This document shows, piece after piece, positions 1-10,324 of a stretch of DNA of 64,000 nucleotides (its first letter is position 1; every line of letters starts with the position of its first letter). The notes under the pieces were generated by a model that worked only from the letters and a program-made list of their open reading frames with translations, was not told the DNA's origin and did not search any database. The DNA lies in assembly GCA_029844215.1 (NCBI GenBank), contig CM056734.1, positions 14,208,501 to 14,272,500 on the forward strand. The letters are read 5' to 3'. The translations under genes and the position numbers were made by a program. Source of the DNA: Przewalskia tangutica. Lineage: Eukaryota > Streptophyta > Magnoliopsida > Solanales > Solanaceae.

Positions 1-1159
1 TCTAAAGATTGATAAACATCATGGTGCGCCCATTCGTCAGGAGCGGTATGCACAGGTGATTGGCAGTTTAATGTACATCACAAACTGCACTCGATCCGTA
101 ATCCGAGTGATCACCACTGGATAGCGTTGACTCGGGTATTACGATACCTAAAATACACGCAAAATTACGGGCTGCATTATTCGAGGTATCCAGCTGTACT
201 AGAGGGGTACAATGATGCAAACTGGATATCTGATATAGATGACATCAAATCCACCAGTGGGTATATTTTTACAATTGGTGGTGGAGTTGTGTCTTGGAAA
301 TCAACTAGGCAAACTCTCATTGCCCGTTCCACGATGGAGTCGGAGTTTATCGCTTTAGACAAAGCAGGAGAAGAAGCTGAGTGACTTCATAATTTCATAG
401 AGGATGTCCCATGTTGGACAAACCCGTGCCTTATGTAATGATCCACTGCGACAGTCAGTCGGCTCTAGGAAGGGCACAAAGTTCTATGTACAATGGAAAG
501 TCTCGTCATATTCGACGGAGACATGCATCCGTTAGGCAGCTGATCACCACGGGTATAATTTCCATTGATTACGTAAAATCCAAGAAAAACATTGCAGATC
601 CCTTGACGAAGGGTATACCCAGAGATTAGATGTTCTGCATGTCTAGGGGAATGGACTTATATCTCAATCAATAAGTACTGATACTGTGGACACCTAACCT
701 TAATGACTGGAGATTCCAGAAATAAGGTTCAATGGGAAAACTAAATCGTAAATGTTCAGTTGAGCGCTTCCGAGGAAGCAAGAGCACTTCGGATAATGAT
801 TTCTTCTTAAAAACATAAATCCAAGGTCATTCCCGTGATAGACATAATGATATCTCGAAAGGGCCGCGACGCTCGAAGAGTCGCGACGCCTCCTCCTTGA
901 GCCTCAGCGCTAATTCAGAGTTTGGTCACTGGAATTGAGGCGCCCCGACGTCTTGGTCCAGGGCCCCGACGCTTAACTTCCGGTAGCTACTGGATGAATT
1001 AGCGCTGCGGCGCCTTCGACGGTACATGGCTGTGCCGCGGCGCCTCCCAGTAAGGGCTGCGGCGCTTGGGTTCCAGAAGGTCGTGACGGGAGACGAAAAG
1101 ACATGACTCTTGGGCTGGTTTTGATGTATTAAACCTCCATTACTTCTCAAATGAATTCA
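1..1159 (+). mobile_element. 3' end of a Ty1/Copia retrotransposon (RNase H, 3' UTR, LTR)
   Basis: The element enters from the left edge. Positions 127-384 and 411-629 encode a Copia RNase H domain in two frames. The first has the segments STSGYIF, VSWKSTRQ and STMESEF; the second has CDSQSAL, SRHIRRRH and the terminal NIADPLTKG. A stop at 382-384 and a frame change separate them, so the copy is dead. After the coding part come an untranslated tail and an LTR-like block with GC-rich patches of the gcgccgcggcgc type (865-1090). The LTR start is not clear to me. The end is placed at the CA at 1158-1159 because HIPL1-like coding sequence begins a few bases later on the other strand. The candidate target duplication is gtcat (1160-1164), but its partner lies outside the window. 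Confidence 0.8.
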
Positions 1160-1475
1160 GTCATTACAAGAGAAGCACAACCAGAATCAGAAATGTTCAT
1201 AGCATCAAATTGAGTCTTGAATTGTGTATCATCACCAGAACTGCAGCATGAAGTTCCATTGTAAGGACAGAATGTCAGTGGAGTCTTTTTGAGGTAGAGA
1301 AGCCCCTGTGAAGCATCAAGAAAATTGAAATCAGAACAAGAATAGATAACAACAAATGGGAAGTCATGAACAATACCAAAACCTTACTTGAATCAGTACA
1401 GAAAGGAAGTGAAACAGGACAAAAAAGCAGCAGAAAGTTCAACAGAAGAAGAATCAAGAAATGACTGCTCCCCAT
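1160..1475 (-). pseudogene. HIPL1: HIPL1-like gene, exons 1 and 2 only, interrupted by Copia
   Basis: Two exons on the minus strand join in frame. Exon 1 (1475-1383) encodes 31 residues starting MGSSHF, with a Leu-rich signal peptide followed by LPFCTDSSK. The donor AAG|GTTTTG and acceptor CACAG|GGG give a 77-bp phase-0 intron (1382-1306). Exon 2 (1305 to about 1165) reads TPLTFCPYNGTSCC, then FDAMNISDSGCASLV. This Cys-rich block resembles, from memory, the N-terminus of plant HIPL1/HIPL2 (hedgehog-interacting-protein-like, secreted or GPI-anchored proteins with a later quinoprotein glucose-dehydrogenase-like domain). The family continues with a KSILC-type segment; here the frame runs into MTEFI and a stop exactly where the Copia LTR begins. 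The rest of the gene, if present, lies left of the window. It could be a broken allele, a pseudogene fragment, or a gene split by a recent insertion. Another donor (CAA|GTAAGG) would put exon 2 out of frame. Confidence 0.75.
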
Positions 1476-2325
1476 GACAACTAGCTAAAAATACTAAGTC
1501 TACAGCAGAAAAAAAAAGAGCTTCTTGCAGGCTGCAGCTACAAATCAGGTTCTTTTCAAGATAAGATACATTCCCATTTCTTAAGTGGAACCAGATTGAT
1601 TAAATAGAGACAAATATATATAATACTATTATCTCATAGACTATATCCTTCTTCCTTGCTTTAAATTTTAACACTTGGTGCCTACTGCCAACTCCTTCAA
1701 TTATTGGTTCAACTTTTTAATTAATCAAAAACACCTACAGAACATATTTTCTTTGATTTGGTTTCAGCCTGTCCTATTCTCTTTCGCAAGGGGCTTTTGA
1801 ACATTTTCTTTTGTCTATGGAAAATTGAGGCCCCAATTTGGCAGTCTAAGGGGTTGACTTTTAAGATGGTGAAATGTTGTGGTTGAGCTGAAAGAAATAA
1901 GTAAATTTAATTGATAAAACCCAGGCTGGAAGGATCTTGGTTGGTTTGGGTTCATGTCTTCTGTTCTGTGTCCACATTGATTGCAAACCACATGTTCGAA
2001 ATATGTTTAAAGAATTAGCAGCATAGTAAAGGCCAAGTCAGAGAGTTTTAACTTTTAGGATAGTAATATTAGAAACGGAATTGTGAATTTAATTTTTATA
2101 TATATTTAATAATAATTACTTAATTAAATATAATATTATATTAAAATTATTGAGTTTGACCGAGTAACCTTCGGGCTTCATCCTTGCCATATAGTCATTT
2201 ATATCAAACTAATAAATGAATAACATGTATCTTTCGTACACACATTTATCACTTTAACCATAATATGATATGCATTTTTACATTAACTTTTAACTGCTAA
2301 GATTAAGTTGATGCAAACACTATTA
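1476..2325. other. AT-rich flank upstream of the HIPL1-like exons; no gene seen
   Basis: This stretch lies 5' of the minus-strand HIPL1-like exon 1 and would hold its 5' UTR and promoter. I see no open frame of interest and no clear TATA box. The part after about 2080 is low-complexity A/T. Confidence 0.5.
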
Positions 2326-2536
2326 CTCTCACTGTCCTAAAAAGATTGACCTACCTTTCTTATTAGTTTGTCTCAAAAAGATTGAATTTTTTCAATATTT
2401 AAAGCAATTTAACTTTATCAGATTATTTACAATCACGCAAATATCTAAGATTTATTTTGAATCATATTTCAAAAGTCTTCATTTATTTTTTAAATTTTAT
2501 GTCAAGTCAAACTAGATCAATCTTTTTTAGACGGAG
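2326..2536. mobile_element. Stowaway-like MITE
   Basis: Terminal inverted repeats are imperfect: the left end reads ctctcactgtcctaaaaaga and the right end, reverse complemented, reads ctccgtctaaaaaagattga. Both resemble the CTCCCTCCGTCC Stowaway consensus (Tc1/mariner). The flanks are TA on both sides (2324-2325 and 2537-2538), the expected target duplication. It is 211 bp and non-coding. Confidence 0.6.
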
Positions 2537-2984
2537 TAAATATAGTCAAATTCTTGTAATTAATCAATACAGATCCCTATAACAACGGTCATTGTAGGTC
2601 CACTTGGGAAATATTATAGAAATCCCAGAAAAGACAGCAGCAAAACCGGCAAAGATGGTGATTTATACATAAAGAAATGTACAGGTTTGTGCTTGTAGAT
2701 AATATAATGGCATCAGTCAAGTCATAGACATAAACTTTTTGCAATTTGTCCAAATGGGTACTCTGACTATGAAATCTGCAAGTGTGTTTGACCAATGGAT
2801 TCTTGAATTTCCAGCCCCCCCTCTGTTTAATCAAACCGACGTCTGTCTCTCAATTCCAGAAAGCAACAATTTTGTTTTCTTTCTCTCAATTCCAAAAAGC
2901 ACCAATTTTGTTTTCTGTCTGCCTCTCAATTCCCGAAAGCAACAGTTTTCTTTTCTTTTTCTTCCTTCGCTTAAATTAATTCAT
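2537..2984. other. Non-coding stretch; no feature recognised
   Basis: Between the MITE and the first Copia-A gag-like sequence. It holds a short three-fold repeat (cctctcaattccagaaagcaacaattttg, about 2850-2950) but nothing I can assign. Short open frames here have no recognisable domain. Confidence 0.4.
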
Positions 2985-4423
2985 TATAATGACTCCTCCC
3001 ACAACTCCACGTCACTCTCATTCTCCTCTGCGGTCGCCACTATCATACCCATATCATCCTTTTCTCCCTCCCTTCATTCAGCACTCACCGTAACCAACAT
3101 TAATAACTTCATTCCTGTGGTTCTTGATCAAAAATACAATTAGTAGTCTCTGTGGGTTAAACTTTTCTGTATGCATGCATGTGTCTATAACGTGCTTGAT
3201 CACATTGACGACTCATTCTCTCACCGCATTGAGGTTGATGACCCGACATGACACCGTCTTGACGCCATGTCAAATGGTGGATTTGTGATACTATTTATAA
3301 GAACTTGCTTCTTACAATAATGAAAATTGGTGTCACGGCTCGTGAGTTATGGATTCGGTTAGAGGAGATTTTTCAGGACAACAAGTACACTCGTGTTGTC
3401 TACTTAGAAGAACAATTCAATAATACACGTCTTGATTTTTTTTATAACATGTCCAAAAATTGCAAGCAGTTGAAACTATTAGCAAATCAATTGTCCAACG
3501 TGAGAACGCCTGTTTCAGACACTAAAATGGTTCTCCAATTGGTTGCTGATCTACCAAAAGGTGAATACGATACTCTGGCCACAATGATCTTGCAGACCCA
3601 ACAACATTTTCCTACCAACGGCCTGACCCCAACTGATTTGGGCCATACTTTCAGCACTTTAACCATCTAACAACCCGATGAAAATTGGTACATGAATACG
3701 GGAGCCACATCTCACCCGTTTTTCAGGTAATCTCTTCCAACTATTTTGTTTAAACTATCCTGAATGTATTACTGTTGGCAGTGGTCATCGCATTCCGGTT
3801 CAGGATTATGGTACCACTTACACACAACCACTTCATCCACTATTCTCCCTAAGTAACATCCTGTATACCCTCAATATCATTAAAAATTTAATCTCCGTTA
3901 GAAAATTTACTCGTAACAATTCTGTGTTATGTTGATTTTGATACATTTGATTTTACTGTAAAAGATCTACGTACGGGGACACCTCTTACGAGATACAATA
4001 GCACAGGGGACCTATATCCTTTCCCATCCTCTTCCGCTGCTAGTTCCCGCTCACACATCTCCATCGCTGCTATCTCTCTATCAACTTGGCACAATAGGCT
4101 TGGACACCCAGGAGCTGCTGTTTTTAATTTTCTTAGAAGCAATAATTTTATTCGTTGTAATAATGAAAAATTTGTCCGAAATTGTGTTTCTTGTCAGTTA
4201 GATAAACATGTCCGCCTTCTCTTTCGGTCATCTCTTAGTGTTATGTTTGCTCCTTTTGATATGTGGATGACATTGTGCTTACTGCCTCTTCTTATTTGTT
4301 GAAGAATGAGATCATTGCATTGCTTAAAACTGAATTTGATATGACTGACTTGGAAAAGTTGAGTTACTTTTTGGGGATATCAGTGACTAGATCTGCAGAT
4401 ACTATATTTTGTGTCAGCGTAAG

Positions 4424-5440
4424 TGTCACGACCCGAGCCGATGGGTCCGCAACTGGTGTCCTACCTGGGCACCCTTATACCCACACATCACATCTAACCA
4501 GCGGAAGCTTAAGAACAACTCATCATCTTATAACAAGGGATCATGTCCCCAAAACTGTTATATAACATCATAGGCAAGCCGGCAAGGCTGCCATCATATA
4601 CACAATAGCCAAAATGAACTATAATTGTACATGTCCAACCCACACATGACTACAAACCTCTAAGAGTGAGACAATAACTATGACAGATAAGGCCCTGCCG
4701 TACCCCTGAATATACATAAGCCATAATGGAAGATCTGTACCAAAATGACTAGGCTCCAGAACAATGGAGCTATCCCAAAACGCTGAGCAAGGTTCCTAAG
4801 ATCGCGGATCACCAAAATGAGTACCTACACCTGCGGGCATGAATGCAGCCCCCCGAAGGGGGTCAGTACAACAAGGTACCAAGTATGAAAATATAAAGTA
4901 CAGTAAATAAGATCATGACTGGCCAAAAGATGACAGGGACAAATGTCACGACCCGAACTGACGGGCCACGACTGGTGTCCTACCTGGACACCCTTACACC
5001 CACACATCACATATAACCAGCGGAAGCTTAAGAAAACTCTTAATATAAAACAGGCAAGCCGATAAGGCCTCCACTTTACATAAAATAATCCAAACGAATT
5101 ACAACTGTACATAGGCCCCAAATACACATACAACCCACACATGTCTACAAGACCTTTAAGATTTTGATAATAACATGTGACGGGACAAGGCCCCGCCGTA
5201 CCCCTGAATATACATAAGTCTAAAATCAAAGACGGTACTAAAATGACAAGCTCCGGAATAGTGGAGCTATCTCAAAAGCTGGGCAAGGATCCTAAGCTCG
5301 AGGATCACCAAATTGATTACCTATACCTGCGGGCATGAACGCAGCTCCCCGGAGAAGGGGGTCAGTACAACACGTTCCAAGTATATAAACATAAAGTACA
5401 ATAAATAAGATCATAATTGGCCACAAGATGACAGGGACAA
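4424..5440. repeat. Tandem duplication of the first ~520 bp of the LTR
   Basis: The segment 4424-4945 is repeated, diverged, at 4946 to about 5440. Both copies begin tgtcacgacccga, share ctggtgtcctacctgg and accagcggaagcttaag, and end with gatgacagggaca. The duplication lengthens the LTR by roughly 0.5 kb. Confidence 0.75.
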
Positions 5441-5574
5441 GTATAACAATCAAAATACCAGATTCAACCGTGCCATATAAAAATGAGAGTCAATTGTACC
5501 TTTTAAAACAGAGAGTCAACTGTGTCTTTTTAAAAAGTGAGAGTCATGTCAAAATCACGAATGTCTGTCCATTT

Positions 5575-6235
5575 ACTCATATACTGCCATAGATATCTAT
5601 ACCCACATCATGAATACATGTTCATGGAATCATATACTGTCGTGAGTATCTGTACTTGCATCATGGATACATGTTCATGGAATCATATATGACATAGGTA
5701 TCTATACCCGTATCATGGGTACATGTCCATGGAATCATATACATATAAACATTGTCGACCCTTTAGTGAGGGACTCGATGAACATTTAACACATAACGTA
5801 CCCCCACCCATTCTGGAACTTGGTGTCTTTTTACACATAACGTATCCCGGTCCATTTTGGGACTCGGTGTTCTTTAGCACATAACATATCCCGGCCCATT
5901 CTGGGACGGTGTTCTTTAGCACATAACATATCCCGGCCCATTCTGGGACTCGGTGTTCTTTTTACATATAATATACCCGGCCCGTTGTGGGACTCGGTGT
6001 TCTTTTACACATAACGTACCCGACCCGTTGTGGGACTCAGTGTTCTTTTACACATAACGTACCCCGGACCGTTGTGGGGCTCGGTGTTCTTTTTACACAT
6101 AACATACTCGGCTCGTTGTGGGACTCGATGTTCTTTTTACACATAACATACCCGGCCCGTTGTGGGACTCGGTGTTTTTTTTACACACAACATACCCGAC
6201 CCGTTGTGGGACTCGATTTTCTTTTACACACTTGC
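5575..6235. repeat. Two minisatellites inside the LTR (about 62 bp x3, about 43 bp x10)
   Basis: From 5575 to about 5750 a unit of about 62 bp with the core tacatgttcatggaatcata occurs three times. From about 5790 to 6235 a unit of about 43 bp with the core cccggcccgttgtgggactc occurs ten times (starts near 5792, 5835, 5880, 5921, 5965, 6008, 6051, 6097, 6139 and 6184). Open frames across this array are chance frames in the repeat. Confidence 0.8.
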
Positions 6236-8972
6236 ACAAATAGCTATCATGAGCAACCTTATGCAATTTAAATCATCTTTTGACTCTCAATAAACTCTTT
6301 ACAATGTACTTTCATTTTAGAAAAACCAAGGCACTATCATATCATATATCCTTTTAAAACATCCTTTGGGAAATCAAGACACTTATCATATCATGTATCC
6401 TTTTTGAAACCATCATTTGAAAAATCAAAGGCACTTTCATATCACGTATCATTAAGAATTAAGATCCAATAGAACTATGCATGTCCGCCGTACACTTACT
6501 TCATATAAACATGCCAAAAGAAGAAATGATAGTTCACATACCGCTTGTCGTCTGTACCAACTCGATACCCCTCTGGCTAACATTATGAAAACATCTGAAT
6601 GGCGATAACAGATGCGAATTTACCTAATTAATTCTTATATGGGTCGTGAGTAATTTATCTTTTTTTTATAAAGATCTTATCTAATCAGATGTGAACTAGC
6701 AAATGTAAAATAAATTGGTTATATCTTAGTTTGTATGCAGATGACGTTCTAATCATTTTAATATAATACTTGCTTGTCGATATCTTTTTCACTTAACACT
6801 GCAATGACTTGTTTTAACACGTCTACTAATAACATACTTACTTATTTATTAAACCAGTTTCAGCACTTAATACTTAACAATTCTTTTAAGTAAGCAGAGT
6901 CAACTCGGCTCCCATGCTTACTAAAACTCTTATCAACTCATATGTCTTAATAAGGACTTAGGAATAATTTAGACATGCTTTTAGCATAAAATCAATAACA
7001 TGAAGATTCCTTACCCTATAGGAGTACAATAAACTATGGAGCAATACCACAGTTATAGTTCACACGTAGAACATGCCAAAAGAAGAAAGGATAGTTCACA
7101 TACCTTATCGACTATATCAACACGATAAGTATAATACGTCCCAATTAGTACTTCAACCTATAATGACAACAACACGTCTATCAACTTCATGATACTAGTG
7201 TACGTTATATACCGCAAGATGGTTCTATTTTCATATAAAAATTGGGCAACACTTCCCCTATTTATACATACTTTTCCACCTTACAATTAAGGCCAATAAC
7301 ATCAATAACCAAGTACCAATTAAGGGTAGTTCAAAACAACAACCAAGGTGATTCACACACCTACTTCTTATGTTATTCCGGCCACTTAATCCATATAAAA
7401 ACAGTCCATAAAAACAGCCCATATTTCCACAACAACGAGGGTAAAATGTGAAGCCTTTCTACACCTTTCTATACCCTTATTCCTTTATGACATACGTTAG
7501 CAATTACCACATTAAACATGCATAATTGTAACTAAATTTTCAGATTTATAACTCCATAAAACAGTCTCCAAAACAGCACAACAATATCCAACAGTTTCAT
7601 GCAGTTTCGGCCAACAACCAAAACCAAAGCCCTTTTCATAACTCCTTAAAATCCAATTCATATTTCAACACTTCATATAAATCATATCAACTTCCAATAA
7701 CAAGATTTCCTTCATTTTAACACGCAGTTAGTGACGATAATAACAATAACAACCAACGAATCCAATATAAACAAAACAGTCCATAAATCGGCTAACTTGC
7801 CAAAACTGTCACATGCACTTCTTATTCTCCATTTCACTTAACACAAGTTTATCCCTTAACTATAACAACATGTAATTTTCAATTACTTCAAGAGGAAGAA
7901 TAAATCTTACCTTCACCTTTTGCCAAAACAGTCCACAAGTCTCGGCTACAACTGCTTCACTTTCACACCACTTCTTCACGTTACAATAACACACAGATCC
8001 TCTACAAGCTTGTAACCATCTTGCTTTCGTGTTTTCCTTCCACAAAGTTTATCTTCAAGTTTAGGATTTCAAGACAATATTTTCGGCCAACACCATGACC
8101 CATAATTTTGGTGTGTTAACTTGGCTTAGAACTTGGTTAAGGAGCTTAATCTTGGAAAATAAGTTAGTCTTGTTCTTCACTTGACTATGGGATTTCGAAA
8201 CTTATAGGAGAAGAGAAGAGAGAAGAGAGGTTTGAGGGAGAAGACATTTGTGATCCAAGTCTTGCAAGACTTGTAGATATTTGGTGTATGTAGCACAAGT
8301 GGAGGGGGACCCATGAACCCCACTTGTCCACTTGTCTTTCCCTTCATAAAAATATCTGATTTGGAAATTCCCGCATCGGGATCGCGGTACTGCAGAATGG
8401 CACCGGTTCGAATTCTGCGACTCTGCGAAGTTTCAAGACCGCATGATCCGGTTCTTTGACACCGCGGTATTGTGCCTAAAATTCACAACACGCATTTTTC
8501 TCACGTATATGCCCTGAATTACGGGGTGTAACAGTAAGTATGCGGAAGAGATAATGTATAGGGATAAAATGGTGAACTGCAAGATCATGTCCACTCCGAT
8601 TGACTCTAAATCAAAGCTTAGTGTTGTTGATGGTGATCAAGTGTCTGATCCCACCCTTTACTATCTTGCAAGTGCACTTCAGTATCTTACTTTCACTAGG
8701 CCTAATATTGCTTATGTTGTTCAGCAGGTGTGTTTATTCATGCATGCCCCTAGGGAGCCTCATTTTACTGCTCTTAAACGTATCATTTGATACGTTAAAG
8801 GCACACTTGATTATGGATTGCATCCATACCCCTTAGCATCGACCAGATTGTTATCATATGCGAATGCTGATTGGACAGGTTGTACGGACACGTGACACTC
8901 CACCTCAGGCTACTGTGTGTTTTTAGGGGATAATCTCATTTTTTGATTTGTCAAGAGGCAAGCATCATATTG

Positions 8973-9818
8973 GGGCAGGCTGGATGAAATGGCTCGCATC
9001 TGGAGTCTTGTGCGATAAAAATGTGCCACCAAAACTTAAGGAAAGTTTTATAGGGTGGTGGTTAGACCAACTATGTTGTATGGGGCGAAGTGTTGGTCGG
9101 TCAAGACTTTGTACACCCAAAAGATGAAAGTTGTGGAGATGAGGATGCTAAGATGGATGTGTGGGCATACAAGGAGAGATAGAATTAGAAATGATGATAT
9201 CCGAGATAGAGGGGGAGTGACCTCGGTGGAGGAGAAGATGCGAGAAGCGAGGTTGAGATGGTTCAGGCATGTGTAAAGGAGAGACACAACAGTGCGGAGG
9301 TTGGCTATGGACGGGTATAAAAGTGGTAGATGTAGGCCGATGAAGTATTGGGGAGAGATGATTAGACGGGACATGACGCAAGTGCAACTCACTGAGGACA
9401 TGACTTTAGATAGGTGGTTATGGATGACACATTAGGGTAGAAGGTAGTAGGTAGCCCAGCGTAGTCGTGCCTACGCTTACAAACTGGTAGTTGTAATATA
9501 ATTATTGTAGGCTCGCTTAGCCTATCATACTAGTAGACACAATATTGCCTTATAGTCACTTGTCGTTTAAATTATGATGCTATGTGTATTTTGTTTGTCT
9601 TATTTATTTGCATTATTTATTGCTTCTGTTTCTCTTTCAGAATTCGCTATCATGACTTACTCACTTTGTTTGTCTTACTTTGTTTAGGCTTGTGCTCTGG
9701 CTTGAGCCGAGGGTTTCTCGGAAACATCCGCTCTACCTACCAAGGTAAGGACTGCGTACATTCTACATTTTCCGGATCCCACATTGTGGGATTGATATGT
9801 TATTGTTGTTTTATGACG
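8973..9818 (+). mobile_element. 5'-truncated RTE-type LINE with TS-SINE-like 3' tail
   Basis: The sequence starts abruptly inside an RT C-terminus (GWMKW, then MLYGAKCWSVKT, MRMLRWMCGHTRRD, MREARLRWFRHV), typical of plant RTE LINEs. There is a frameshift near 9045 and a stop near 9275. The 3' untranslated part (9690-9815) contains gagccgagggtttctcggaa, ctaccaaggtaaggactgcg and a terminal TTG-rich end. This resembles, from memory, the 3' tail shared by Solanaceae RTE LINEs and the TS SINE. It directly abuts Copia A, so it either inserted there or marks a rearrangement. No target duplication was found. Confidence 0.75.
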
Positions 9819-10324
9819 GAACATCTATCTTAACACCCGCATTTCGACTATTTTTATCTTGTGAATGTGTCAACATTTATGGTCTTTCAAAAAAAACATA
9901 CCTTTCATTTCGTTAGCATCTTCCTATTGCGTAACAATCTCATTGTACTCCTCCAATTTAAGTCGGTTTATTTCAACTTTATTTTACATCTTCGTCTATC
10001 AAACCATTCTATTAAAAGATTGAATGTCCATTCAATATTTTCTGCATTAAGTCACCACAATCCATCTAATCTCATTTCATCCTATCTGGGCCTAAAGTTG
10101 TATTGCACATATCTTATCTTACTCACATTGGGTTATCAGTCTACCACATTATACTAGTTGCATTGTTTAATTGATAAGTGTACATGAAATTGAAATCCAT
10201 GACAAAGCTTGCAACTTAAATAAAAGTCAGATTTTATAATTTGTCAATAATTAAAGAAGAGTAGCACAATTAGACTTGGAAATTACTTTTCTAACCCTAA
10301 AATTAGAGGGATTGAGAAACGAAC
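9819..10324. other. Unassigned stretch between the LINE and the MFS pseudo-exon
   Basis: No gene recognised. The start (aacacccgcatttcgac) might be an antisense LINE remnant, but I cannot support that. The open frames at 9582-9833 and 9861-10157 have no recognisable domain. Confidence 0.4.

Larger units (their letters stand above)
4424..8533. mobile_element. 4.1 kb candidate solo LTR inserted in Copia A
   Basis: The insert starts TGTCACGACCC and ends GGGGTGTAACA, an imperfect inverted pair with TG...CA termini. It is flanked by the 5-bp direct repeat gtaag (4419-4423 and 8534-8538). Removing it restores the Copia reading seen in copy B around 57050-57070. There is no gag-pol, PBS or second LTR inside, so a very long solo LTR is the simplest reading (Gypsy lineage inferred from the TGTCACGACC start, which I associate with Solanaceae Gypsy LTRs). 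It contains several internal repeat blocks, listed separately. No coding sequence was recognised. Confidence 0.7.
2985..8972 (+). mobile_element. Copia retrotransposon copy A (Retrofit/Ale-like), decayed, split by a solo LTR
   Basis: Degenerate gag, protease, GAG-pre-integrase and RT/RNase H pieces lie in Copia order. Gag (UBN2-type) is at about 3060-3670 with ELWIRLEEIF, YLEEQFNNTR and LPKGEYDTL. The protease remnant is near 3690 (NTGATSH), and pre-integrase at 3927-4260. The sequence then jumps to RT at 4263 (MDDIVLTASS, LSYFLGISVTRS), so integrase and most of RT are deleted. A 4.1 kb insertion follows, and RT/RNase H resumes at 8539-8960 (NCKIMSTPID, FTRPNIAYVVQQV, WTGCTDT). Many stops and frameshifts make it inactive. 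It closely matches copy B (36452-58034). No LTR was found for copy A; its right end stops at the LINE. Confidence 0.8.

Noticed and set aside
5713..6271. Frames of 69 and 94 codons on opposite strands with repeated peptide units
   Set aside because: They are translations of the 43-bp minisatellite in the solo LTR.
9048..9401. Minus-strand frames of 79 and 117 codons
   Set aside because: Antisense shadows of the LINE reverse transcriptase remnant.
9819..9880. Antisense LINE remnant beginning aacacccgcatttcgac
   Set aside because: Resemblance is short and from memory; not enough to list as an element.
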